DNA of 9,442 bases from Ruminococcus sp. (GTDB taxonomy: Bacteria; Bacillota; Clostridia; Oscillospirales; Ruminococcaceae). The stretch is from assembly GCA_003446315.1 (NCBI GenBank), contig DMBA01000329.1, positions 1 to 9,442 of the forward strand, given 5' to 3'. How positions within the stretch are numbered: the stretch's first letter is position 1; each line of letters opens with the position of its first letter. A model generated the notes under the pieces. The model saw nothing but the letters and a program-made list of their open reading frames with translations. It did not search any database and was not told the DNA's origin. Made by a program: the position numbers and the translations under genes. This document shows positions 1 to 6,920 of this stretch, piece after piece.

Positions 1-1112
1 GCAAACATCTCACACAAGAGATTCTGTAGTCCGTCCATCGTCTGCGGATCCTTCGCAGAACATTGATAGACCTTACATTCCACTTCCGGCGGCTGCCGGT
101 CGGTCAAATCCATCTTATTCCAAAGCAAAATGACATTTCTTCCGGCACATTTTTTGATTGCAGCAAAGTCCTGCTCAGACATACCGGCTGCCGCATCGAC
201 GACATAAAGCACCAAATCTGCCGAATCCAGTGCCTGATATGCCTGCTGAATACCGATCTGCTCGATTTGGCTATCTGTCTCCCGAATGCCCGCAGTATCA
301 GACAATAGCAACGTAAAATCGCCGATTTTAACCTGTTCTGTAATCACATCCCGTGTTGTTCCGGGAATATCCGTAACGATACTGCGTGACATGCCGCAAA
401 GCAAATTCATAACGGAAGATTTGCCGGCATTTGGCTTTCCAAGCAAAACCGTTCGAATGCCTTCCCGCAAAACGCGGCCATTCGAATATGTATCCGATAA
501 TTTTTGCAATCTTGCAGTTAGAACATTCAGACGGGAAAGAATGCTGTCATGATCCAGTTCCGGCGGCATTTCCTCTGCATCATCCTGCCAATATGCGATT
601 GCAGAGAGCATTTCGACCAACTCGCTGCTGATCTGCTGCATTTCCCGACTCAAAGCGCCTTCTTTTGCGAGCGCTGCCTGATGGAGTTGTATCTCACCGT
701 CAGCACGGATCAGATCCATCACCGCCTCTGCCTGAGAGAGCGACAGTTTTCCATTCAGAAATGCACGTTTCGTAAACTCACCCGGCCCCGCAGGTTCTGC
801 CCCAATGCAGAACAAATGTCCCAGAATCTGTTTTGTTAAATATATTCCACCATGACATGTAATCTCAACCGTATCCTCACCCGTATAGCTATGGGGCGCA
901 CGATAAACCGTCAAAATCACATCATCAAGCGGTTCACTGTTTCGTACAATCTGTCCGTAAGCGCACGAATATCCGCGCATCTGCGATGGTTTCGTACCTT
1001 TCACAGAAACAAATATCTGATCCGCAAGGGCAATTGCCTGATCTCCGGAAATACGGATCATCGCAATACCGCCCGGCGCATCCGGCGTTGAGATGGCTGC
1101 AATTGTTTTCAT
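1..1112 (-). CDS. mnmE: tRNA uridine-34 modification GTPase MnmE, C-terminus cut off by window edge
   Basis: An open frame of 370 codons runs to the left edge without a stop. MnmE works with MnmG to install the (carboxymethyl)aminomethyl group on wobble U34 of certain tRNAs, using a tetrahydrofolate one-carbon donor and GTP hydrolysis. Visible: N-terminal folate-binding domain with RISG (20-23) and the PGEFTKRAFLNGKL block (110-122); helical domain with the inserted G domain; P-loop GKPNAGKSS (225-233); DIPGTTRD (248-255); DTAGIRE (272-278); NKMD (332-335); SAK (352-354). The family is usually about 455-460 aa, so roughly 85-90 residues, including the C-terminal CxGK catalytic motif, lie outside. 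The ATG start is set by GAGGTG a few bases upstream and by the typical TIAAISTP N-terminus. It follows jag on the same strand across an intrinsic terminator. The usual acidic ID(F/Y)PEE stretch near residue 175 is not recognisable. Identification is secure. Confidence 0.96.
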   Translation of the reverse strand, partial: MKTIAAISTPDAPGGIAMIRISGDQAIALADQIFVSVKGTKPSQMRGYSCAYGQIVRNSEPLDDVILTVYRAPHSYTGEDTVEITCHGGIYLTKQILGHLFCIGAEPAGPGEFTKRAFLNGKLSLSQAEAVMDLIRADGEIQLHQAALAKEGALSREMQQISSELVEMLSAIAYWQDDAEEMPPELDHDSILSRLNVLTARLQKLSDTYSNGRVLREGIRTVLLGKPNAGKSSVMNLLCGMSRSIVTDIPGTTRDVITEQVKIGDFTLLLSDTAGIRETDSQIEQIGIQQAYQALDSADLVLYVVDAAAGMSEQDFAAIKKCAGRNVILLWNKMDLTDRQPPEVECKVYQCSAKDPQTMDGLQNLLCEMF

Positions 1113-1121
1113 AAGCACCTC

Positions 1122-1149
1122 AAAAAAACAGGCGGCAAAAACTGCCGCC
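1122..1149 (-). terminator. intrinsic terminator between jag and mnmE
   Basis: On the minus strand a 7-bp stem (GGCGGCA at 1131-1137 pairing with TGCCGCC at 1143-1149) with a 5-nt loop is followed by TG and then seven T residues (1122-1128). This is the classic Rho-independent form. It begins 8 bp after the jag stop codon, and its T-tract ends directly against the mnmE ribosome binding site (GAGGTG, 1116-1121). It probably ends most rpmH-jag operon transcripts and leaves mnmE to read-through. Its efficiency cannot be judged from sequence. Confidence 0.85.
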
Positions 1150-1157
1150 CGCTTGGA

Positions 1158-2156
1158 TTAAATATCAATTTTGCCGTAGACACCGGCATTCAGTGCATCT
1201 TCCGGCTTCGGGCGCTTGTAGTCTTTTTCGAAGCTGGTGGAAAGATCGAGTTTTCTCGGCCCTTCTGCACTCGGCTTCCGATCCCGTTTGTCGTTGTTGC
1301 GTCTGCCGCGGTCATTGCGTTTACCGCCGCGGTCGTTCCGGTCAAATCTGCCGTTCCCGCGGAAACCGCGTGCATTGCGGTCATCCTTTTTATAAGCCGG
1401 TGCGGCATCATTTGTAATGATGACCTTTCGGTTCGGCTCCTCACCGGAAGAATGAGAGGAAACGCCCTCGATCTCCGTAACCGCAGAGTGAATGATGCGG
1501 CGCTCATAAGGATTCATAGGTTCCAGTGCAACACTTCTGCCGGTACGCAGAACGCTCTTGCTGATGCGGCGTGCAAGCTCCTGAAGCGCATTTTTCCGCT
1601 TTTCGCGGTAGCCGCAGGTGTCAATGGTCAGGCGGACATAATCTTTATCGCCGCGGTTTGCGACCATAGAAGTCAGATACTGGAGTGCATCCAATGTATC
1701 GCCGCGTCTGCCGATCAAAGAGCCGGCGCTCTCGCCCTGGAGCGTAAAGGAAATGCCGTTTTCAAGTCTGCCTTCACAAGTGACATCCGGTGCAAGCTGT
1801 GCCAGAACGCTTTCCAGATAGGCAGCACCGATCTGCATTTTTTCGAGCTGAATCTCCGGAGAAACTTCCGGTTCATCCGATGCTTCAGCCTGTACTTCAG
1901 TTTCAGCAATTTCCGGTTCAGGTTCCGAAACCGGTTCGGCTTCAACCGGCGCTGCCGCAGCAGTTTCCGGAACAGCCGGTGCCGTATACCGTGCTTCTAC
2001 GCGATATTCTTCCTTCTTGCCGAAGATGCCGCTTAATAAAGAGCGTTTCGGCTCATCAATAACCTGAAATGTAATGTCCGAAAGCGGAACGCCAAATGCA
2101 TCCGCAGCTTTCTGCTTTGCCTCCTCAAGCGTAGGGGCGGTAAAAATCTCGGTCAT
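1158..2156 (-). CDS. jag: Jag/KhpB (EloR) family KH-R3H RNA-binding protein
   Basis: A single-stranded RNA-binding protein of the Jag/KhpB family, which in streptococci pairs with KhpA and affects cell elongation; its role here is inferred. Domains: Jag_N at about 2-56 (KRSLLSGIFGKK at 38-48), an acidic Glu/Pro/Ala linker (58-105), a KH domain with the GRRG loop (149-152), and an R3H domain with R219-x3-H223 inside NPYERRIIH, then SSHSSGEEPNRKVII. The tail from 257 is rich in Arg, Gly, Asn and Asp with repeated RG steps (NARGFRGNGR, DRGGKRND, DRGRR) and ends in a Pro/Lys segment closing with GVYGKIDI. At 332 aa it is longer than the ~208-aa B. subtilis protein, because of both the linker and the tail. 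The ATG has an AAAGGAG site 11 nt upstream. yidC ends 36 bp upstream; co-transcription is expected. Confidence 0.95.
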   Translation of the reverse strand: MTEIFTAPTLEEAKQKAADAFGVPLSDITFQVIDEPKRSLLSGIFGKKEEYRVEARYTAPAVPETAAAAPVEAEPVSEPEPEIAETEVQAEASDEPEVSPEIQLEKMQIGAAYLESVLAQLAPDVTCEGRLENGISFTLQGESAGSLIGRRGDTLDALQYLTSMVANRGDKDYVRLTIDTCGYREKRKNALQELARRISKSVLRTGRSVALEPMNPYERRIIHSAVTEIEGVSSHSSGEEPNRKVIITNDAAPAYKKDDRNARGFRGNGRFDRNDRGGKRNDRGRRNNDKRDRKPSAEGPRKLDLSTSFEKDYKRPKPEDALNAGVYGKIDI

Positions 2157-2192
2157 ATCGGTCTGAACTCCTTTCGTTCACGAAGTCGGAGC

Positions 2193-3332
2193 TTAGTCGT
2201 CTTTGGATTCGGAATCCTCCGGCAGCTCTTCTCCATATTTCAAAGCAGCACGTTTTCTTGCTGCTTCCACGAGCTTTTTCTCGTATTCAGCACGTTCTTT
2301 GCGGGACATGCCGTCATCGCCGTCTGTATAGCGGGTGCGGTTTGCATCCTGTCTGCCGCCGTTTTCCTGTTCAGCCTGCATAGCCAGCGACTGATCCATC
2401 ATACGCTGCATCCAAGTGGGGCCCTTTGCGATCTGCTTTGCTTTTTCCTTCTCGTTGATCCGGATGAGCCGTTCACCGGAAAGATACTTATAAAGCATGA
2501 TCTGGATGCCCATTGTCAGCAGAGCGTTGACGAGCCAGTAGAAGCTCAGACCGGCAGGAACAGACATACCGATCCAGATCGACATCAGCGGGGACAGATA
2601 CAGCATTGCATTCATGGAAGCCATTTGTTCCGCAGCAGCAGGATTGGTTTTCTTCTGGTGCATACGGGTCACGATGGACGATACAAGCTGTGCGAGCGCA
2701 GCCAATACCGGCAAAAGCACCAGCATGACCGCCGTAAAGCTCCAGCCGCCTTCCGGATGAAGGGACGGAGAACCGGCAAGGTCAAAGCCGAGGAAGGTAT
2801 TATTGAATCCATTCAGCTTATCCGAGAATCCGGCGAGGGAACTAAAGATCTCCGGATTTGTTTTTGCATATTTCAGCAGAATCAGTTCCGGACGGGTGCT
2901 CAGATACTTTTCTGTCAGATTGCTTTTTGTGAGCCAGTCAGAAAGCAGATTTTGTGCTTCCGTGATGCCGCTGGGTTCGATCCGCAGAATATAGGTCAGC
3001 GGGCGGGTCACAACACCGTAGTAACCAATGAGCAGGATCATCATGAACAAGCTGCCCAGACATCCGGAGCTGGGGTTAATCCCCTCCTCCTTATAGAGCT
3101 TGTTCTGCTCTTCCTGCATACGGGTCGGATTGTTTGCAAATGATTTCTTGATCTTTTCCAATTTCTTGGAAAGCAAACTCATTCGCGCCTGATTCATCTG
3201 CGTTTTATAGGTTGCAGGAAGCGTCAGCAGTTTGATGACTGCCGTACATAAAATAATAGAAATTCCATAGCTGTGCACCACCTGATAAGCGAGGTACATG
3301 ATCCAGCCAAGGAGCGTTGCAATCAAATTCAA
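2193..3332 (-). CDS. yidC: membrane protein insertase YidC/Oxa1, Gram-positive type
   Basis: Inserts and folds membrane proteins, alone or with SecYEG. It has the five-helix Oxa1 core without the large periplasmic domain of proteobacterial YidC: hydrophobic segments near 3-18, 22-38, 92-108, 198-220, 240-256 and 258-282. Between them lie the cytoplasmic helical hairpin (about 50-85) and an external loop of about 80 residues (115-196). The positive charge in the hydrophilic groove, an Arg in many homologues, is probably K34 in TAVIKLLTLP. The C-terminal tail (285-379) is highly charged, typical of members that contact ribosomes. The start is TTG: GGAGG lies 8 nt upstream, while the nearby ATG that overlaps this ribosome site is out of frame. 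No lipobox is seen, unlike bacillar SpoIIIJ. It lies 40 bp after yidD and 36 bp before jag. Confidence 0.95.
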   Translation of the reverse strand: MNLIATLLGWIMYLAYQVVHSYGISIILCTAVIKLLTLPATYKTQMNQARMSLLSKKLEKIKKSFANNPTRMQEEQNKLYKEEGINPSSGCLGSLFMMILLIGYYGVVTRPLTYILRIEPSGITEAQNLLSDWLTKSNLTEKYLSTRPELILLKYAKTNPEIFSSLAGFSDKLNGFNNTFLGFDLAGSPSLHPEGGWSFTAVMLVLLPVLAALAQLVSSIVTRMHQKKTNPAAAEQMASMNAMLYLSPLMSIWIGMSVPAGLSFYWLVNALLTMGIQIMLYKYLSGERLIRINEKEKAKQIAKGPTWMQRMMDQSLAMQAEQENGGRQDANRTRYTDGDDGMSRKERAEYEKKLVEAARKRAALKYGEELPEDSESKDD

Positions 3333-3372
3333 GCGTGTTTCCTCCGTTCATGGAAACTTTCATATAAAATTG

Positions 3373-3714
3373 TCAAGACTTGCTCCGCCACTTGGTGCGG
3401 CTTGCAAGTAACCATCCGTATTCCAGCCCATGCACCTGCGCGGGTGAAAGCGGATCCGGCTGCGGGATCTTATGTCTGCCAAACAAATCAAATTGCAGCG
3501 GGACGGGATCCCATCCGCCCTCAGAAAATGGATTACAGCGCAGGATCCGCAGAAACCCAAGCCATGTACCGCCCAGAATGCCGAACCGATCAATTGCATC
3601 CAGTGCATAACGGGAGCAACTCGGACGATACCGGCAGACCGCGGGAAAATGCGGCGAGATATGTTTTCGATAGAAACGGATCGGAGCTGTATAAATGGTT
3701 CGAAGCAGTCTCAT
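3373..3714 (-). CDS. yidD: YidD family membrane protein insertion efficiency factor
   Basis: A small, probably membrane-associated protein that helps YidC-dependent insertion; its mechanism in the family is poorly defined. The signature is clear: CRYRPSCSRYALDAI (27-41), then GTWLGFLRILRCNPFSEGGWDPVP (49-72), with family cysteines C27, C33 and C60. The N-terminus (MRLLRTIYTAPIRFYRKHISP) is the usual amphipathic, basic helix. At 113 aa it is longer than the common 70-85 aa form; the excess lies after residue 75 and is Pro/His/Trp-bearing without a motif I recognise. The ATG overlaps the rnpA stop in an ATGA arrangement, so it is probably translationally coupled to rnpA. yidC starts 40 bp downstream, the usual partner arrangement. 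Confidence 0.94.
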   Translation of the reverse strand: MRLLRTIYTAPIRFYRKHISPHFPAVCRYRPSCSRYALDAIDRFGILGGTWLGFLRILRCNPFSEGGWDPVPLQFDLFGRHKIPQPDPLSPAQVHGLEYGWLLASRTKWRSKS

Positions 3715-4124
3715 ACCGGTACAGGATCGGCAGACTGCCTGCGTTTACGGTCTTTTTTGGCATTTTGCGCATTGGTGATCTCTCCGCGAAAGACCCCGAT
3801 ACAGTGTTTTACGCCGCGTGTACAGAACGCCTCTGTCAAAACGGCAGAGGATTGTTCCGGAAGAAAACTTCTTGCGACCACAACAATATCCAGACCGATC
3901 GGGAGCATCGGCTCAGCGATCGTATAAGCCGCACGGATGATCCGTTTGGCACGATTCCGGTGCACCGCATTCCCGACCTTTTTCCCGGCAGTAATGCCGA
4001 GCCGGTTACACGGGAGCTGATTGACGCGGACATAAAGCAATGCCCCGCCCAAAGAACAAAACGCGCCGGTGCGATAAAGCCGCTGAAAATCGGCGTTCCG
4101 GTTCAGCATATGTGTAAACAGCAT
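3711..4124 (-). CDS. rnpA: ribonuclease P protein component
   Basis: Protein subunit of RNase P, which helps the catalytic RNA bind pre-tRNA 5' leaders and metal ions. Counting from the chosen ATG (137 aa), it has the family N-terminus LNRNADFQRLYRTG, the strand RLGITAGKKVGNAV, and the conserved RNR signature HRNRAKRIIRAAY (55-67). The end is basic (KKDRKRR). Start choice: GTG (4133), ATG (4130) and ATG (4124) are all in frame; only the last lies 8 nt from the GGAG at 4133-4136, which overlaps the first codon of the longest version, and MLFTH-type starts are common in Clostridia. It lies after rpmH, as in most bacteria, but a terminator intervenes. Its stop overlaps the yidD start by 4 nt. 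Confidence 0.94.
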   Translation of the reverse strand: MLFTHMLNRNADFQRLYRTGAFCSLGGALLYVRVNQLPCNRLGITAGKKVGNAVHRNRAKRIIRAAYTIAEPMLPIGLDIVVVARSFLPEQSSAVLTEAFCTRGVKHCIGVFRGEITNAQNAKKDRKRRQSADPVPV

Positions 4125-4217
4125 TTCCATCACTCCAATACAAATCAGCGGATCGGATAAGAAAACCGGTCAGCACAAGCAATTTTCAGCCGCTGCCGCC
4201 GGTATTGCTTTCCTAGT

Positions 4218-4248
4218 AAAAAAGGACCACAATTTCTTGTGGCCCTTT
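4218..4248 (-). terminator. intrinsic terminator between rpmH and rnpA
   Basis: On the minus strand a 12-bp stem with one G-U pair (arms 4237-4248 and 4221-4232) is closed by a GAAA tetraloop. The 3' arm runs into six consecutive T residues (4218-4223). It lies 16 bp after the rpmH stop and about 94 bp before the rnpA start. It would make rpmH mostly a short monocistronic mRNA, with rnpA-yidD-yidC-jag expressed by read-through or a promoter I could not firmly identify. The plus-strand side lacks a T-tract, so it is not bidirectional. Confidence 0.88.
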
Positions 4249-4263
4249 CCATTGTCGTATCGA

Positions 4264-4398
4264 TCAATAGGTCAGTTTTGCACGACCCTTTGCGCGGCGG
4301 CGAGCCAGAACCTTACGACCGTTTGCGGTTGCCATACGCTTCCGGAAGCCATGCTCCATCTTGCGGTGCCGCTTCTTCGGCTGATATGTTCTCTTCAT
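4264..4398 (-). CDS. rpmH: 50S ribosomal protein L34
   Basis: A 44-aa, very basic protein of the large ribosomal subunit that contacts 23S rRNA. The sequence begins [20 protein letters not shown] and continues [20 protein letters not shown] before ending KLTY. This is the complete, canonical L34 pattern, including the [19 protein letters not shown] core. Length matches the family (44-46 aa). The ATG is preceded by AAAGGAG 11 nt upstream. It is the first gene of the minus-strand cluster, with its own strong promoter about 120 bp upstream, a structured leader, and a terminator 16 bp after the stop. The usual divergent dnaA neighbour is absent; a cyclic-di-GMP enzyme gene lies upstream on the same strand. 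Confidence 0.97.
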   Translation of the reverse strand: MKRTYQPKKRHRKMEHGFRKRMATANGRKVLARRRAKGRAKLTY

Positions 4399-4431
4399 GG
4401 AAATCGTCACTCCTTTTCTTTCGTATCATCA

Positions 4432-4505
4432 TGCTGCACAGATGCACAGCAATCATTGACAGGAACTTGATCGCAGAGGGTACAAGAAAATACAAAAACC
4501 CCTGC
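4432..4505 (-). promoter_or_regulatory. two hairpins in the 5' leader of rpmH
   Basis: The predicted rpmH leader is about 110 nt. On the minus strand the first hairpin pairs 4499-4505 (GCAGGGG) with 4473-4479 (CCTCTGC), 7 bp with one G-U and a 19-nt loop, and begins within about 2 nt of the expected transcript 5' end. The second is a compact 8-bp stem (4444-4451 with 4432-4439, two adjacent G-U pairs) with a 4-nt loop, just upstream of the AAAGGAG site. The pairing is read directly. A role in mRNA stability or L34 control is inference, and I recognise no known leader family. Confidence 0.45.
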
Positions 4506-4513
4506 AAGATTTG

Positions 4514-4542
4514 ATTATACAGGAAAAACGGCAGAAAGTCAA
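4514..4542 (-). promoter_or_regulatory. vegetative (sigma-A type) promoter of rpmH
   Basis: On the minus strand: -35 TTGACT (4537-4542), 17-bp spacer, perfect -10 TATAAT (4514-4519). The predicted start point is near 4507, giving a leader of about 109 nt before the rpmH ATG. Near-consensus strength fits a ribosomal protein gene. The -35 box overlaps the base of a long inverted repeat by two bases. Confidence 0.88.
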
Positions 4543-4599
4543 GAGGACGGGCTGATATTTGTATAGAATGACAAAAACGCAATTTCAGCCCGTCTTCTT
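4541..4599. repeat. 15-bp inverted repeat at the rpmH -35 box
   Basis: Arms 4541-4555 and 4585-4599 pair over 15 bp with a single G-U; the 10-bp core GACGGGCTGA/TCAGCCCGTC is perfect. The 29-nt loop itself holds a short TTTGT/ACAAA pairing. It lies between the stop of the cyclic-di-GMP gene (4620) and the rpmH promoter, touching the -35 box. On the minus strand the stem is followed by TTGACTTTC rather than a T-tract, so it is not a standard intrinsic terminator. It may be a factor-assisted or weak terminator, an operator, or an RNA-processing site. Confidence 0.7.
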
Positions 4600-4619
4600 A
4601 TATGCAAGATAGCGCAAGT

Positions 4620-6920
4620 TTATTCTTTTTCCAAGAGCGTCTTTTGCTGCATCCGATGTGTGCGGATATACTGTTCCAATTCTTTTGCCGTCATGGGATG
4701 ACCATAGAGATAGCCCTGCGCATAATCACAGCCGGCAGCGCGAAGCTGTTCTGCCTGCTCCGCTGTTTCCACACCCTCTGCAATTGTGTGTATCTGCTTT
4801 GATTTTGCGATTCGTGCAACGGAATGCACGATCTCCTGCACGACCGGATCATCTTTCATATGCATGACGAAAGAGCGATCGAGCTTCACCATCGTAAACG
4901 GCAGCCGCTGCATATAGCTCAGCGAGGAATAACCCGTGCCGAAATCGTCCATTGCGATCCCGATGCCTGCCTTGCGAAGTGCCTGCATCCGGTCAATTGC
5001 GAGATCAATGTCCTTCATCGCAAGTGATTCGGTCAGTTCGATCTCCAGCACAGAGGGATCCAGCCCGTTTTTATACAGCGCATCGAGGATCTGGTCGCAG
5101 ATATTCTCCTGATAGAAGTCTGTGCTGCTGAAATTCAGCGACATCCGGACTTCCGGCAGCGCCATCATGCGCCACAAACTGAGCTGTCTGCACGCTTCAT
5201 AGAGCACAAAGCGTGTGATCTGGGTAATAAGCTGCGATTTCTCTGCGATGGGGATAAACACACTTGGAGAAAGCAGATTGCCGGAAGGCTGTTTCCAGCG
5301 CACCAGTGCTTCCACACCGATCATTTCGCCGGTATCCAGTGCAACTTTCGGCTGATAATACAGCACCAGCTCGCCGCGCATGATCGCATCAGAAAGCTGT
5401 GTTTCCAGATTGCTCTCTTGTATAATAGTATCGTGCATCGCCGGTGTATAGCGCCGCACGGAGCCGAGTGTTTCGCTTGCAGAGGAAAGTGCAAATTCCG
5501 CATGTTCCAGCACTTCTTCGAAGGAACTGCCGTCAGCCGGCAGTTTGGCATAACCGGCAGAGCAGGTCAGTGACAGATTGGAAAGCGGCCCGACCGCTTT
5601 TGTCCCCAGCATCCGCTGAATGCGGGCAACGACGGTTTCCGGCAGTGTATCATCGCCGGTATCCCGCAGGATGAGCGCGAAATTATCGCCGGAGATCCGC
5701 GCACCGAATCCGCCGAGGCTCAATTGTGCGATCATCACGCCGGCAAAGCTCCGCAGCAGATCATTGCCGACCGTATAGCCGCAGGAATCATTGATGAGAT
5801 GGAACCGGTCGAGATCCATCACGATCACCCAATAGGAAAGATTCAGTTCCTGCGTGCTTTGGAACAATTCCTGTCCCATCAGCATGAGCTTGTTCCGATT
5901 GGAAATACCTGTCACGGCATCTTCATACGCAATTTTTTCGATCATTGCGTCTTTTTCTTTTTCCTTGGTAATGTCAATCACAGAGCCGCCGACGATCAGC
6001 CGTCCGTTACCGGCATGCTGTGTTGCCTTGAACCGATAGGAAAACCAGCGATACTGCCCATCGGCAGCGCAAAGACGCAATTCCACGACATCAGGTTTCC
6101 CGACATAATCCCGCATATGATTCCGCATCTTCGCCACATGATTGTCAAACACGACCTGATCCAACGGGTAGACCTTTTTCTGCAATTCGGAAACGGTCAC
6201 GAAATCGCCGGTCAGACCGAGCATTTTCCGCAGCTTTTCGGATGGAAACAGCCGCGGATTCCCCTGCTCGATCAGCAGCAATCCGACATCCATCATTTCC
6301 ATCATCAGATTATGTTTTCCCTCAGAAGCATTCAGTCTGCGGGATGCCTGTTCCAGTTCCGAGCGCATCATGCGCAGATCGGCAAGGTCTGTGCCGATGG
6401 AGATCAGCCATGTCACGCCGTCAGCATCCGTTTCAACAGAAGCCGTATTCCAGATCAGGTCATGCTTTGCACCGGAAGGGGCAGTAAAGGCATATTCCAG
6501 ATTCCTTGTCAGCACAACTTCCCGGATATCCGCATCCTGCATTTCTTTTTTTCCAAAGAACATCGGCACGACCAGCTTCGCATTGAAATCTTCCCGCATC
6601 TTCATTTCGGCAAGCTGCATCAGCGTATCATTCAGCACAACTTCTGTGAAATTATCATTCCAGAGCATTGCCGGTGCGCTGAGATTCTTTGTCAGATAAA
6701 GCAGCCGTTTTTTGGCAGCTTCGCGCTTTCGCCGGGATGCATGTGCCCGTCTCTGAATGGAGATCATGCTGATGATGACTGCAAGCAGGGCATACGAATT
6801 AAAAATGATGTAAACCAGACCGCCGTTTTCCCGATGGAAAAATGCATACACCATGACGACCAGTGTGACAAGCACCAGAATGACATAAGCCATATTTTTC
6901 AGATGGTCATGCTGTTTCAT
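4620..6920 (-). CDS. membrane-bound GGDEF-EAL protein, probable cyclic-di-GMP phosphodiesterase
   Basis: Likely hydrolyses cyclic-di-GMP to pGpG at the membrane. Two transmembrane helices (about 10-28 and 34-54) with a very short outer loop precede a basic stretch and two PAS-like regions (about 80-180 and 200-318, the second ending GSVIDITKEKEK). The GGDEF domain (about 328-490) keeps DLDRFHLIND (369-378), but its active-site signature is SGDNF (410-414) instead of GGDEF, with no clear inhibitory-site RxxD. The EAL domain (about 503-755) looks intact: EALVRW (537-542), N596, ELTES (628-632), MDDFGTGYSS (657-666), K679 and D681 in KLDRSF, AEGVE (714-718), Q735 in QGYLYG. This predicts phosphodiesterase activity, with GGDEF as a regulatory, possibly GTP-sensing, module. 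A G-rich ribosome site precedes the ATG. It is transcribed from a perfect promoter, divergently from the two-component operon. Confidence 0.93.
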   Translation of the reverse strand: MKQHDHLKNMAYVILVLVTLVVMVYAFFHRENGGLVYIIFNSYALLAVIISMISIQRRAHASRRKREAAKKRLLYLTKNLSAPAMLWNDNFTEVVLNDTLMQLAEMKMREDFNAKLVVPMFFGKKEMQDADIREVVLTRNLEYAFTAPSGAKHDLIWNTASVETDADGVTWLISIGTDLADLRMMRSELEQASRRLNASEGKHNLMMEMMDVGLLLIEQGNPRLFPSEKLRKMLGLTGDFVTVSELQKKVYPLDQVVFDNHVAKMRNHMRDYVGKPDVVELRLCAADGQYRWFSYRFKATQHAGNGRLIVGGSVIDITKEKEKDAMIEKIAYEDAVTGISNRNKLMLMGQELFQSTQELNLSYWVIVMDLDRFHLINDSCGYTVGNDLLRSFAGVMIAQLSLGGFGARISGDNFALILRDTGDDTLPETVVARIQRMLGTKAVGPLSNLSLTCSAGYAKLPADGSSFEEVLEHAEFALSSASETLGSVRRYTPAMHDTIIQESNLETQLSDAIMRGELVLYYQPKVALDTGEMIGVEALVRWKQPSGNLLSPSVFIPIAEKSQLITQITRFVLYEACRQLSLWRMMALPEVRMSLNFSSTDFYQENICDQILDALYKNGLDPSVLEIELTESLAMKDIDLAIDRMQALRKAGIGIAMDDFGTGYSSLSYMQRLPFTMVKLDRSFVMHMKDDPVVQEIVHSVARIAKSKQIHTIAEGVETAEQAEQLRAAGCDYAQGYLYGHPMTAKELEQYIRTHRMQQKTLLEKE

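Noticed and set aside
4125..4133. Longer rnpA start at GTG 4133
   Set aside because: The only good ribosome site overlaps that codon and is correctly spaced for the ATG at 4124 instead.
4154..4182. Possible rnpA promoter (TTGCTT, 17 bp, TATCCG on the minus strand)
   Set aside because: The -10 matches the consensus at only three of six positions; too weak to annotate, though rnpA may still have an unseen promoter.
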